64,000 bases of DNA from Cytobacillus sp. FSL H8-0458 (GCF_038002165.1 NZ_JBBOBR010000001.1:1488001-1552000), one strand, 5' to 3'. Numbered from the stretch's first letter, positions 26,360-36,700 are shown. Numbers and translations: made by a program. Notes: a model not told the origin generated them from the sequence alone.

Positions 26360-27087
26360 GCCTGTTTCCTTTTTAAAGCCGTAACTATTGTCACTCCTGC
26401 CAGTGACGCTGTCAGGATGCCTGCCGGCCAAAGTCCGCCTGTAATGGCAAGCAGAACAAACATGGCAATGGTGAGGGCAAACAGCAGGAACATCCGCTTT
26501 TCCCATAGTGCATTCGTGTTTGGAGTAAAGAATAAGATAAACAGATGCAGAACAAATGCGACAAGAAACCATCCCAAAAAATTGCTGAACGGAATGTCAT
26601 AATAGACGCCGGCTTCTTCCCAAATCCAATATTTCTTAAGCTTAAAGGCGACCGGATCAATGATTAAATCGATGATCACAGCAATACTGGCACCGATCAC
26701 AGGCTGAAGAAGCTTTGTGCCTGTGATGGCCGCAGCCAATGCATGAGAGGTTCCCATTACCATCAGCCAGGCAAATCCAATGGCAATCGGAACGCCGAAT
26801 AAATTGGGGGCAAACCGATCTGTGTAATGATACTCGCCAAATAATATTCCATAAGATGCTCCTATGAATTCTGCAAGATAGGAAAATAGGAAAATAACCA
26901 TGCTGATCAGATACCCTGTTCGTCCAAAGAATTTAGTGAAATAAACAATTGCCAGAAGGCCGCTTAAAATGAGAAAAACAGCATTCGCCCATTCAAGCCA
27001 GACAGGCAGCAGATCAAAGCTGAGCAGAAACACTCCGCAAATATACCAAAATAGAAAAATACGAAATAAGACATTGTCAAAGGTCAT
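26356..27087 (-). CDS. Carotenoid biosynthesis membrane protein (CruF/DUF422 family)
   Basis: 243 residues with about seven hydrophobic segments. LAEFIGASYGILFGEYHYTDRFAP and IDPVAFKLKKYWIWEEAGVYYDIPFSNFLGW match the conserved loops of the DUF422/CruF family, whose known members hydrate carotenoid end groups. It is first in the minus-strand operon; the ATG at 27087 follows AAGGAGATTT, and the tandem-repeat operator lies just upstream. The stop overlaps the acyltransferase start. Confidence 0.82.
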   Translation of the reverse strand: MTFDNVLFRIFLFWYICGVFLLSFDLLPVWLEWANAVFLILSGLLAIVYFTKFFGRTGYLISMVIFLFSYLAEFIGASYGILFGEYHYTDRFAPNLFGVPIAIGFAWLMVMGTSHALAAAITGTKLLQPVIGASIAVIIDLIIDPVAFKLKKYWIWEEAGVYYDIPFSNFLGWFLVAFVLHLFILFFTPNTNALWEKRMFLLFALTIAMFVLLAITGGLWPAGILTASLAGVTIVTALKRKQA

Positions 27088-27104
27088 CGAAATCTCCTTA
27101 TCAT

Positions 27105-27137
27105 TTATTATACAAATATTATATATTATTTATACAA
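27105..27137 (-). promoter_or_regulatory. Second tandem 11-bp repeat operator (candidate CarH/LitR site)
   Basis: Read on the minus strand, TTGTATAA (27137), ATATATAA (27126) and TTGTATAA (27115) lie in exact 11-base register, the middle copy being weaker. The spacing and half-site are the same as at 19169-19222. The array lies about 20-50 bases upstream of the first minus-strand carotenoid gene, so both operons could answer to one regulator. Confidence 0.55.
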
Positions 27138-27322
27138 AGAAGAGAACCAATATAATCCCTTTGAAGGCTTATCCCGTTATTAATGGGTTTAATGTTTATG
27201 CGGAAGGATTATTTACGGCTATCTTGAATATGAAACAGACAGGGAAATTAAACAGGAAGGCTGTGTGATAGAATGCGGGATGAAAAGATGGAGAGTCCAG
27301 TAGACAGGGAGGCAGATTACAT

Positions 27323-28009
27323 TTGAATAACCGGCTGGTTCCAATGTTAATTGGATTGATGGCTATCCTATATATTTTCATTGTTCCTTCTGAACCTCTC
27401 ACAATCAAAGTTACCTTTAAGCTGATTCCTATGGTGCTCATTATTCTTTATGCATTGCAAAGACTCCCTGCCAGACCTGCGCCCGCATTGCGTTTAGTCG
27501 TTATTGGCCTGTTTTTCTGCATGCTTGGTGATGGATTCATTGCTGTATCGTTTGTATCGGGGCTTGGAGCTTTTCTTGTTGGTCACTTATTTTATTTGAC
27601 CGGATTTTTAAAAATGTCTCAGATGACAAAGTTCCGCCTGGCAGCCATCATCCCGATGGGCTTGTACTCTTTGATCATTGGCAGCCAGCTGATTGCTTCC
27701 TTATCCGAAGCAGAAAATGATGCATTAGTTATTCCGGTTATTGCCTACATGCTGGTTATTTCAGTAATGGCGTTATCAGCCATCCTAACAGGGAACAAGC
27801 GGGCCATTGCGGGAAGCATTTTATTTGTAATCTCTGATTCCATCCTTTCATGGAATATGTTTGTTTCAGATATTGTCTATTCAGATGTGTTTATCATGGC
27901 CACTTATTACTCTGCCCAATTCCTGATTGCCAAAAGCCTTGCCTCTATTGGGGAATTGGCAGAGGATACGGCAGCCATACCTGAACCAATAGCAAAAAAG
28001 ACTTTCTGA
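27323..28009 (+). CDS. YhhN/TMEM86-family membrane protein (lysoplasmalogenase-like)
   Basis: 228 residues, mostly hydrophobic, about eight segments. Conserved acidic residues occur in FFCMLGDGFIAVS and LFVISDSILSWNMF, the two signature regions of the YhhN family; FYLTGFL between them also fits. Some family members hydrolyse the vinyl-ether bond of lysoplasmalogens; activity here is unproven. The start is TTG 27323, about 10 bases after GGGAGG. It is transcribed away from the carotenoid operon. Confidence 0.8.
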   Translation: MNNRLVPMLIGLMAILYIFIVPSEPLTIKVTFKLIPMVLIILYALQRLPARPAPALRLVVIGLFFCMLGDGFIAVSFVSGLGAFLVGHLFYLTGFLKMSQMTKFRLAAIIPMGLYSLIIGSQLIASLSEAENDALVIPVIAYMLVISVMALSAILTGNKRAIAGSILFVISDSILSWNMFVSDIVYSDVFIMATYYSAQFLIAKSLASIGELAEDTAAIPEPIAKKTF

Positions 28010-28034
28010 TAAAAAGGAAAGTCTTTATTTTTTT
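27994..28034. terminator. Bidirectional terminator between convergent genes
   Basis: AAAGACTTTC pairs with GAAAGTCTTT around TGATAAAAAG, with an A-run before and seven T after. The stem contains the end of the YhhN gene and the other strand reaches the last codons of the next gene. Confidence 0.85.
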
Positions 28035-28600
28035 CCTGTTTCCTTTTCCAGACCTTGAAAACTCTCCACTCTCGTTATCCAGTACCCGATGTAATAAAGA
28101 GTGAGAAAGATGACAAAATCATATAAAGTAGACCAGTTTTTGGGGTTATAAAAATCGATGGCATCAAAGAAATTCATCCCTCCAAATGCTCCAATAGCAG
28201 AGAAGAGTATTCCTTTAAAAAAGCTATTCATCTTAGGCTTTATTTGAAGGGCAAACATTACCCCGACTGGAGCCAATGAGAAGTGATACGGCAAAAATAA
28301 AAAAGGTGCCAGGGGTATAATAATCACAGGGTAGGACCATAACCCCAAAGATAGTGCTGCCAGATCTATTGTCAGGGATAAAATGATGACTGCTAATCCA
28401 GCCATGAGAAGACGTCCGGTGCTGTCTTTCTTCCTATACTTTAACCATATCAGCCAGGGAATGATAAACAAAGCAAGTCCGGCCCACCATTGCCACGTAG
28501 TAATAAAATCATTCTTCACTATATTCGCGAATACAGAGCTTAAATCCGTAAATTGTTCGTATGCCTGTTCAGACTTGGCCAGTCCTTTTTCAAACGCCAT
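28025..28600 (-). CDS. CBO0543-like membrane protein
   Basis: 191 residues from the ATG at 28600, 7 bases after AGGTG; an in-frame TTG at 28606 is less well placed. A ~35-residue soluble N-terminus precedes about five membrane segments (WWAGLALFIIPWLIWLKY and so on) and KRK-type loops. The pattern, including PYHFSLAPVGVMFALQ, resembles uncharacterised CBO0543-type proteins of Bacillus. No function can be assigned. It faces the YhhN gene tail to tail. Confidence 0.65.
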   Translation of the reverse strand: MAFEKGLAKSEQAYEQFTDLSSVFANIVKNDFITTWQWWAGLALFIIPWLIWLKYRKKDSTGRLLMAGLAVIILSLTIDLAALSLGLWSYPVIIIPLAPFLFLPYHFSLAPVGVMFALQIKPKMNSFFKGILFSAIGAFGGMNFFDAIDFYNPKNWSTLYDFVIFLTLYYIGYWITRVESFQGLEKETGKK

Positions 28601-28764
28601 GTCCAATCACCTATTCTCTCTAGTTTAGTTTCCAGATCATTCATTCGTATTTACAAAGGCTCTCCACGCCGCTTCACCTATGCTAATTAAGCTGAGAATC
28701 TGACGAAAGCTATGCATTTTTTCTCATTCTGTAGACAACATATACAGTATAGGAGGTAAAAAAG

Positions 28765-29319
28765 ATGCCTAATCCTTTAGAAGCAATTTTTAATATGCTC
28801 AGAATTGCGATTGATAATACCAATGAACCTAAATCACCCTTGCATGTCATTGAAGTTGGGGACATGTGGACGTATTTAACATTGGTGGAGGAGTTCATAC
28901 GCTACGAAGAGATTGGATTGAACACGACTGCAGATGACGAAGTGAAAGAAATGCTTACCGATGTAGTAAAAATATGTGAGTCACAGGTCAAGAGACTAAG
29001 CTCGTTTATGAGAAAAGAAGGAATTCCTTTACCTGATGTAACCTCAGCAAAACCTCATTCAGCTCCAAATGAGATTCCTTTAGGCGTTAAGCTGACTGAT
29101 GATGAAATTACCAATGGGGTTGCCTTCAAGTTAGTTACATGTTCAACCGCCTGTGCTAAAGGACAAGCAGACTCTGTCCGTAATGATGCAGGCAATATGT
29201 GGACTGAATTCTTTTTAGAATGGACAATTTTCGGAGCTACTTTAAAAACACTAATGAGGAAGCGGGGATGGCTGAAGGTGCCTCCGTATTATTACGCTCC
29301 AGGTGCTCCAAAAATGTAA
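28765..29319 (+). CDS. DUF3231-family protein
   Basis: 184 residues, soluble, helical. MPNPLEAIFNMLR, EVGDMWTYLTLVEEF, LTDDEITNGVAFKLV and FFLEWTIFGATLKTLMRKRGWL, followed by KVPPYYYAPGAP, match the recurrent pattern of DUF3231 proteins, which are common in spore-forming Bacillaceae and often occur as two-domain forms; this is a single-domain copy. ATG 28765 follows TAGGAGG. Monocistronic, with its own terminator. Function unknown. Confidence 0.8.
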   Translation: MPNPLEAIFNMLRIAIDNTNEPKSPLHVIEVGDMWTYLTLVEEFIRYEEIGLNTTADDEVKEMLTDVVKICESQVKRLSSFMRKEGIPLPDVTSAKPHSAPNEIPLGVKLTDDEITNGVAFKLVTCSTACAKGQADSVRNDAGNMWTEFFLEWTIFGATLKTLMRKRGWLKVPPYYYAPGAPKM

Positions 29320-29350
29320 AAACACAATTCATGTCAGAATTGGGTTTTTA
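29318..29350 (+). terminator. Intrinsic terminator after the DUF3231 gene
   Basis: AACACAATTC pairs with GAATTGGGTT (one A-G mismatch) and is followed by T-rich sequence. Confidence 0.8.
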
Positions 29351-29699
29351 CTCTGGGCAGGACCAAAAATCTGTCAAAGATTTTCCTGCCATTCATAAGT
29401 ATCTTAAGCGGGCAGAAAAAAGACATTAAAAAATGTAACAGCTTATTTACAATCAATATCATTATCCTCTATAGTATATTGAATCCAATTTTTCTCAACA
29501 GGCTTTTAACAAATAATCCTATTATTGCTTTTCATGAGGAAGAGAAGGACATATAAAATAATCCAGGTTTGAAAGCCTATTATTAATGCTTTAGACTAAT
29601 GATATGGAAGATTTTTGTTATTTTTGGTTTAGTAGTCTTATTTAAAAATAGAAAAAGTACTTTTGACCACTAGCTACTTTTATAAACGAGGTGTACGTA
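29351..29699. other. AT-rich upstream region of the signalling/polysaccharide operon
   Basis: About 350 bases with no supportable gene. It should hold the promoter of the six-gene operon beginning at 29700. I see no strong hairpin or recognisable operator. Confidence 0.5.
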
Positions 29700-31322
29700 A
29701 TGGAGCTGAAAAAATATAAAGTTCTATTATTTGAGAAGATAAAAACGCAGATTACAGACTGGTTTGAAAATAATTTGTCTCAGAAAATAAAAAAAGAAGA
29801 GGTATACAGGTTCCTGCATTCCATAAAGGGTACTGCTGGAACACTGCAGCTCACCGGGCTCCATCAGCTGGCAGATAATCTGATATCGGATATTGAGGGT
29901 ATGGATGAAAAAGAGGATTGGGATAAGGAAGCTTTACGAAATTATCTTTTCGATTTGATTGAAATGAGCTATGAGTATGAGCATTTCCAAAGCACATTAA
30001 AGCAGCAGGCTCCGATAAGAGTGGAAAATGCCCCTCTTATTCAGCTGATTGATGATGATATTTCCATGCTGATTCTCCTGAAAGATGCTCTCGAAAGCAG
30101 GGGCTGGATGGTTATTGCCAGTACTGATGTGGAGGTTGCAGCAGAGCAGTATTATGATCATCGTCCAGATTGTTTAATAATAGATATTAATTTGGAAGGG
30201 GAAAGTGGTTTTAATTTTTTGGAGAATTTACAGAAACATACCCGAAATAAGTATGTTCCAAAGATTATGATTAGTGTAAACAATGATCGGGAAACAAGAT
30301 TAGACTCATATAAAATGGGGGCAGATGATTTTATTTCCAAGCCAATTGACTTAGAAGAATTTCTATTGAAGATAGACAGGCACTTAGCAAATAAGAAATT
30401 ATTTGATCAATCTGTAATGATAGATGAATTAACCCGAGTATATAATAGAAGGTTTTTTGAAGATAGTTTAGCAGTATTTATGAATGAACTATCCAGAAAT
30501 CATCGGACATTTTCACTGGCAATTCTCGATCTTGATTTTTTCAAACATATTAATGATACATATGGCCATCCGGCAGGTGATACAGTCCTTGCTGAATTTG
30601 CAAAGTACTTAAAAGAAAATGTCCGGCAAACAGATTATGTGTTCCGATATGGCGGCGAGGAATTTGTCATCTTATTCTCTGGCGCTACAGATAGCGAAAT
30701 CAAAATAGCTCTTGAAAAGATTTTACAAGGGTTTTCGGAAAAGAGGTTTGAACAGTGCGGCAATTCATTTAGCGTTACTTTTTCTGCAGGAGTTTTTATG
30801 GCCGATCAGCCGGGGATAGAGAAAGAAACGATTGTAAGGGCTGCTGACCAGGCTTTATATGAAGCGAAACAAAAGGGAAGAGCAAGAGTGGAAAGCGGTA
30901 AAGCCGATCCTATTGCACAGCATAAGAAAAAGCTTTATGTCTCCGTTATTGACGATGACTCGATTATTAGAATGATGCTGACAAAGGTTCTCAGCAATAT
31001 GGAGTTCGATCATGCAGACCTGGATATCCAGGCATTTGAAGACGGGCGGAAATTTCTGCATTCGAATCGAATAGAAGAAAAGGGGCCGCATTTTCTCGTT
31101 CTTGATGGGATAATGCCTGTAATGGATGGCCTTGAGGTTATGCAGGAAATGAAACAGTCGAAGAGAGCCAAGGACATTCATGTTCTTATGCTGACAGGGC
31201 GAAAAAGTGAGCAGGATATAGCACGTGCATTGAAACTTGGAGCTGAAGATTACGTGACAAAGCCATTTAGTCTTACAGAACTGGAAGCTAGAATTCAGCG
31301 TTTAATTAAGAGGCTTATCTAA
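29700..31322 (+). CDS. HPt-REC-GGDEF-REC protein, diguanylate cyclase in a phosphorelay
   Basis: 540 residues from ATG 29700, behind CGAGGTG (a GTG at 29691 is in frame but too close). Order of domains: HPt at ~1-95 with the phosphorylatable His40 in FLHSIKGTAGTL; receiver 1 at ~112-230 with Asp162 in CLIIDINLEG; GGDEF at ~240-400 with an intact GGEEF at 318-322 and DLDFFKHINDTYGHPAGD before it, so active c-di-GMP synthesis is expected; receiver 2 at ~415-540 with Asp469 in LVLDGIMPVMDG. A cytoplasmic node that can take phosphate from the hybrid kinase at the end of the operon. I saw no RxxD inhibitory site at the expected spot. Confidence 0.9.
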   Translation: MELKKYKVLLFEKIKTQITDWFENNLSQKIKKEEVYRFLHSIKGTAGTLQLTGLHQLADNLISDIEGMDEKEDWDKEALRNYLFDLIEMSYEYEHFQSTLKQQAPIRVENAPLIQLIDDDISMLILLKDALESRGWMVIASTDVEVAAEQYYDHRPDCLIIDINLEGESGFNFLENLQKHTRNKYVPKIMISVNNDRETRLDSYKMGADDFISKPIDLEEFLLKIDRHLANKKLFDQSVMIDELTRVYNRRFFEDSLAVFMNELSRNHRTFSLAILDLDFFKHINDTYGHPAGDTVLAEFAKYLKENVRQTDYVFRYGGEEFVILFSGATDSEIKIALEKILQGFSEKRFEQCGNSFSVTFSAGVFMADQPGIEKETIVRAADQALYEAKQKGRARVESGKADPIAQHKKKLYVSVIDDDSIIRMMLTKVLSNMEFDHADLDIQAFEDGRKFLHSNRIEEKGPHFLVLDGIMPVMDGLEVMQEMKQSKRAKDIHVLMLTGRKSEQDIARALKLGAEDYVTKPFSLTELEARIQRLIKRLI

Positions 31323-32366
31323 ATGCTGAAGAATGAAATATTCTTCCTCGGTCTATTAACTGCTGTCATTTCCGGATTGCTGCTTCTCATTCTGTTGTAC
31401 CTTGTCATAAGAAAATGGCTGGAAGATCGAGAGCGCAGAAATATTAATGAATGCATTGAAGCCCTTAGCCCGCTCATCTTTGCCTATATTACTGGGGGAG
31501 AGGCAAGCAGGCACTTCCATTTGGATAATGATATAAAAAGGAAGGCCGCAGAAGAGGTTCTGAGTAAATTCGCAGCCAATTTAACAGGAGAAGGGGAAAC
31601 GAGAAAACTTAGGGAGTTTGCTGACAGGAATCTGAGAAATTACTTCAAGAGACAGTTAAAAAGCAGAAGGTGGAGTACCAGAATGAATGCACTCTACACT
31701 ATCGAAGATCTGCATTTCATTGAGTTACAGCCTCAAGTTTTAGAGGCAGCCATAAAAGAGAGAATATCACACGATGAAAAAGTACAATCCTTGAGAATAC
31801 TTGCGGTATTTCAATTCGAGGGAATCTTTGAGCTTCTTTTGTATAATAGTGAAAACCTATCGGACGGTGAATTAAGGAATATCATCCTCCGGCTGAATGA
31901 AGACTTGTTCAGTCATTTCATTACAGATTTTCATAGGGCTAAAAACCCGTTGAAATATGCCATAATTGATTCTGCTGGAATAAGAAAAGAATTTAAATAT
32001 TTACATTTCATTGAGTCAGTTTATGCCAGCTATGATGGGGAGCCTCGTTTAAGAGCAGTAAAGGCACTTTCTTCATTAGGGATGGTTGAGGATATAATAC
32101 CCTATCTGGACTTGCGTCATTCCGAGGATTGGAAGGAAAGAATGATGGCTGCGAAACTCTTCGGTTCACTAAGGGAACCTGAACTCATGCCATATTTGCT
32201 AGACCTTCTCCATGATCGTTCCTGGTGGGTAAGATCTCAGGCTGGGCAATCCATTATGATGTTCCCTCGCGGAAAGGAAGAATTGCAGATTGTACTGGAT
32301 ACCTCGGATGATTCGTATGCAAGGGACATGGCCTGGGAATGGATGAATAAAGGAGAATTTGGTTGA
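31323..32366 (+). CDS. Membrane-anchored HEAT-repeat protein
   Basis: 347 residues. One N-terminal membrane segment (LGLLTAVISGLLLLILLYLVI) is followed by a cytoplasmic helical solenoid. HEAT-type units are clearest toward the C-terminus: PRLRAVKALSSLGMVEDIIPY, WKERMMAAKLFGSLREPELM and WWVRSQAGQSIM. ATG 31323 begins right after the stop of the diguanylate cyclase. Such proteins serve as docking scaffolds; here it may link the regulator to the membrane synthase next door. The link is inferred from gene order only. Confidence 0.82.
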   Translation: MLKNEIFFLGLLTAVISGLLLLILLYLVIRKWLEDRERRNINECIEALSPLIFAYITGGEASRHFHLDNDIKRKAAEEVLSKFAANLTGEGETRKLREFADRNLRNYFKRQLKSRRWSTRMNALYTIEDLHFIELQPQVLEAAIKERISHDEKVQSLRILAVFQFEGIFELLLYNSENLSDGELRNIILRLNEDLFSHFITDFHRAKNPLKYAIIDSAGIRKEFKYLHFIESVYASYDGEPRLRAVKALSSLGMVEDIIPYLDLRHSEDWKERMMAAKLFGSLREPELMPYLLDLLHDRSWWVRSQAGQSIMMFPRGKEELQIVLDTSDDSYARDMAWEWMNKGEFG

Positions 32367-33778
32367 TTATGGCTCTAATGTGGGGAAATATATTGGTCGG
32401 ATTTGCTGCATTTATAGCAGTCTTTATGGTGCTGGTCATCAGTTTCTATTCAATTATTTTATTAATCTCAGTTTTTCAGTTAAGAAAGGAATATTTGCTG
32501 AACCGAAACCAGACATTTGACGAGTATATGAATGAATCTTTCGCAAAACCGGTTTCCATCATTGTACCAGCATATAACGAAGAAGCAGGCATTGTTGCCA
32601 GTGTGAGATCCCTTTTGAGTATAGATTATCCTTCTTTTGAGATTATCGTTGTCAATGACGGTTCAAAAGATGACACTATAGAAAAAATGATTACTCATTA
32701 TCAAATGAAGGAAATTAATCCAGCCGTCAGGAAGCAGGTTCAAACAAAGTCTGTGAAAAAAGTTTACCAGTCCATTTCTCTTCCAAATCTATATTTAATA
32801 GACAAAGAGAATGGAGGAAAAGCTGATGCATTGAACGCAGGAATTAACTTTTCCCATTTTCCTTATTTCTGTTCATTGGATGGAGATTCTGTACTGGAAA
32901 GGGATGCTTTCTTAAAGGTAATGAAGCCTATATTGGATTCTGATGGGGAAGTGATTGCTTCGAGCGGAAGCATCCGCATTGCAAATGGCTGTGAAATACA
33001 GGACGGCAATATTTTAAAGGTTGGCTTAGCCAGGGAGCCTTTGGTCATCATGCAAATAATCGAATATTTAAGGGCCTTTTTAATGGGAAGGATTGGGTTA
33101 AGCCGGCATAATTTACTTCTGATTGTCTCTGGAGCCTTCGGTGTTTTTTCCAAGCAATGGGTCATTGATGCGGGAGGCTATAAAACCAATACAGTTGGCG
33201 AGGATATGGAGCTCGTAGTAAGGCTCCATAGACTTATCAGAGACAAAAAGCAAAAGAAAAAAATCGTCTACGTCCCTGACCCTGTTTGCTGGACAGAAGT
33301 TCCGGAAAGCACGACATACCTTAGAAGACAAAGGCGTAGGTGGCATCGCGGATTATTTGAAAGTCTGTGGACACACAGGAAGATGACCTTTAATCCAAGA
33401 TACGGCCCTATAGGGTTTATATCCTTTCCATACTTTTGGATCGTAGAGTTTTTAGGCCCGATAGTTGAATTATTGGGATACATTTATGTGGTTATCTCCC
33501 TATTTTTGGGTGGTATCTATCTTGAGTTTGCCATCCTGATTTTTCTGCTATCGTGTTTATATGGTTCACTTTTTTCCATGGCCGCCGTTTTGCTTGAGGA
33601 ATGGAGCTTGAGGAAATTTCCAAAAATCTCTGATTTAATCAAACTGTTTTTCTATTCATTGACTGAAACGTTATGGTACCGGCCATTGACGGTTTTTTGG
33701 AGATGTGAAGGAATATGGCAGCTGGTCAAAGGCGATACAAGCTGGGGAGAAATGAAAAGAAAAGGTGTTTCCGGATGA
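32363..33778 (+). CDS. Processive GT2 membrane glycosyltransferase
   Basis: 471 residues from TTG 32363, 7 bases after AAGGAG; ATG 32369 is farther. One or two N-terminal membrane segments, a GT-A domain with SIIVPAYNEEAGI, IVVNDGSKDDT, DXD in CSLDGDSVLERD, VGEDMELVVRLH and the processivity motif QRRRWHRG, then about four C-terminal membrane segments. This is the BcsA/IcaA/HAS layout: polymerise a sugar from UDP-sugar and push the chain through the membrane. No PilZ domain is visible. Overlaps both neighbours by 4 bases. Confidence 0.88.
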   Translation: MIMALMWGNILVGFAAFIAVFMVLVISFYSIILLISVFQLRKEYLLNRNQTFDEYMNESFAKPVSIIVPAYNEEAGIVASVRSLLSIDYPSFEIIVVNDGSKDDTIEKMITHYQMKEINPAVRKQVQTKSVKKVYQSISLPNLYLIDKENGGKADALNAGINFSHFPYFCSLDGDSVLERDAFLKVMKPILDSDGEVIASSGSIRIANGCEIQDGNILKVGLAREPLVIMQIIEYLRAFLMGRIGLSRHNLLLIVSGAFGVFSKQWVIDAGGYKTNTVGEDMELVVRLHRLIRDKKQKKKIVYVPDPVCWTEVPESTTYLRRQRRRWHRGLFESLWTHRKMTFNPRYGPIGFISFPYFWIVEFLGPIVELLGYIYVVISLFLGGIYLEFAILIFLLSCLYGSLFSMAAVLLEEWSLRKFPKISDLIKLFFYSLTETLWYRPLTVFWRCEGIWQLVKGDTSWGEMKRKGVSG

Positions 33779-36700
33779 GACAATTTATCAAAGGGCAAAC
33801 AGCCGTTTTTCTGTTTGTTTTTGCCGTGCTGACCGTTGTTTCCAGTCCTTTCTGGTCATGGTGGCTAAAGCAGGATCAAAAACTGAATGTGTTTATTTTG
33901 GACAAAACAGTGCCGGATGACTCTTATCGGGAGCATAAGGGACTTATATGGATTTTAAATAATGAAAAATATATCAAATCAGATGGGGATCGATACAGTA
34001 TTGAGGCTGATTACAGCGGCTTTAAACCAGGAATGAAAAATGAATATAATATTAAGCCATTACCGGACGATCTCGAAAAATATCAGGTTCTTTACCTTGC
34101 AGATACGTATGGGGTTTATGAGGAAGAATTCTATGGAAGCAATCCATTGGGAGAAAGGTCTTCTAATCTATATGGCGGGCTGCAGGAGGAGGAGGTTATC
34201 CAGCTGGAGGAAACGTTAGTTTCCTCCAAAGGGAAAACACTCATTGCAGAATTCAATACGTTTGCAAGTCCTTCATCAGATGAGGCCCGGCACCGATTGA
34301 CCAATTTATTGAATATCAGCTGGAGCGGGTGGATTGGGAGGTATTTCCCTGACCTATCGGGCAGTGAGGTTCCTATATGGGTAAAGGAAAACTATGGAGA
34401 CGGAAATTGGGGTCTTAAAGGTCCCGGTCTCGTATTTGTGAACTCGAATGATTACGTTGTTGTTGTCGAGGAGAGTGAACTGGAAGGTAAAGGGGTTGAG
34501 TTCCGCTTTACTAATAAGGGCGAGGATTTCTTCGGAAAGAAGGGAGGAGCGCCCTATCGATATTGGTTCGATGTGATCGACGCTAGAAATGCGGATGAAA
34601 TACTGGCTGAGTATTCATTGCCTCTTACTAAAACAGGAAAAAGCAAGCTGCAGAATGCTGGAATTCCTGACACCTTCCCAGCTGTTATTCAGCACAGCAG
34701 CGCTGCCTATTCTTCCTATTATTTTGCAGGCGATTATGCAGATGAAGCAGAAGTGCCAGCTATTTATCAGACGAGAGGACTGGCCAAATGGAAAGAACAT
34801 TTTAGAGCCAATGATTCTTTTTACTGGGAAGCGTACGTCCCAATGATGAAAAAGGTGCTGCAGGAAAAGCCGAAGCTGGCGAATAGCAAACACACCCCTG
34901 AAATAGATGAGAACAATGGAATTCAATTCAATAGCCATACAAGTGAAGATTATATACAAATAATGAAAAATGGCACCTGGAAAGATTTGCTTATAAAAGG
35001 GGTCAATATGGGAATAGCCAAGCCTGGCAAATTCCCGGGGGAAACAGGAATTACTGAAGCTGAGTATTTTCGCTGGTTTAAAGCAATTGGCGATATGAAT
35101 GCCAATGCTATCAGGATATACACATTGCATCCCCCGGCGTTTTATGAAGCATTTCATAAATATAATCAGATCTCGGAAAAACCATTATTTTTATTCCATG
35201 GTGTCTGGGTCAACGAAGAAACACTGGTAAAGGAGCAGGATGCTTTTTCAGATGCTGTAACCGATGATTTTAAAAGTGAAATGATGAAAATGATTGATAT
35301 TATTCACGGTAAAGCTGTCATTGAGGAGAGGCCAGGGCATGCTTCAGGTGAATATACATTTGATATCTCACCATATGTGCTTGGCTTTATGGTTGGTATT
35401 GAGTGGGATCCGGAGGTTGTCAAAGGCACGAATGATAAACATAAGGGACTTCAGCAATTTTCCGGAGAATATTTCCAGACAGCTGATGCCAGTCCGTTTG
35501 AAATCTGGCTTGCTGAAATGATGGACTATGCCGTGAATTATGAAACCACGAGCTACGAATGGCAGCATTCGATGAGTTTTACCAACTGGGTAACAACTGA
35601 TTTTCTGGAACATCCTTCAGAGCCGTCTGTTAAGGAAAATATGGTTTCTGTAAACCCTAATCATATCCAGAGGACAGATAAGTTTCACGCTGGCCTTTTT
35701 GCCTCTTATCATGTATATCCATATTACCCTGATTTCCTTAACTATGAAGAGAAGTATGTCAATTATATCGATTCAAAAGGGGAAAGGAATAATTATGCAG
35801 GCTATCTTCATGATTTAATCGCTGAGCACAACATGCCAGTTGTGATTGCTGAGTTCGGAGTCCCTTCGTCCAGGGGGATGACCCATGAGAACGCTGGGGG
35901 CATGAATCAGGGATTTCACTCCGAGGAAGAACAAGGAAAAATAAACAGCCGGCTGTATGAGTCCATCGTTTCTGAAGGCTATGCCGGCGGTCTTGTGTTT
36001 TCCTGGCAGGATGAATGGTTCAAGCGAACCTGGAATACGATGGATTATGATAATCCTGACAGGCGTCCATACTGGTCGAACAGGCAAACAAATGAACAGC
36101 ATTTCGGTCTGCTGAGCTTTGAACCAGGTAAAAATGAAGCTGAAATATATGTGGATGGCATTACAGGTGATTGGAAAAAGCTGAATGAGAAACCTGTCTA
36201 CAGTTCTGGCAGTAAGAATTCTTACTTGAAGGATATGTATGTTCGTTCTGATGAGGAACACTTATTTATCCGGCTGGATTATAATCGTCCTATTGACCTG
36301 GAGAATGAGGCCACCCGTTTGCTGATCGATACCATTGCAGAGCAGGGACAGACTAATATTCCGATTCTGACCGGAAAGGTCAAAACGGACTTCGGAGTTG
36401 ATTTTATGGCAGAAATAGGCGGAAAGGATAAATCCAGGCTTTTAATAGATAGCTATTATGATACATTCTACTATCATTATAGCCACATGCTGAATATGAT
36501 TCCGAATGAAAGCTATGCCATTAAAAAGGATAATGGAGTCTTTCATCCTATCAGGCTGGCACTGAATAAGGAATTAACTATTCCATCAACTGGGGAAACG
36601 AAACCGTTCAAATCCTATGAGACAGGTAATTTACAGTTTGGTAATGCAAATCCTGCTCATGAAAACTTCAATTCATTAACCGATATAAGCATTAGCAAGA

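Noticed and set aside
26216..26602. 128-residue plus-strand ORF
   Set aside because: Antisense to the acyltransferase and CruF-like genes, which have clear motifs and binding sites.
34615..35157. 180-residue minus-strand ORF
   Set aside because: Antisense to the 1082-residue glycosidase-like gene, with no binding site and unnatural composition.
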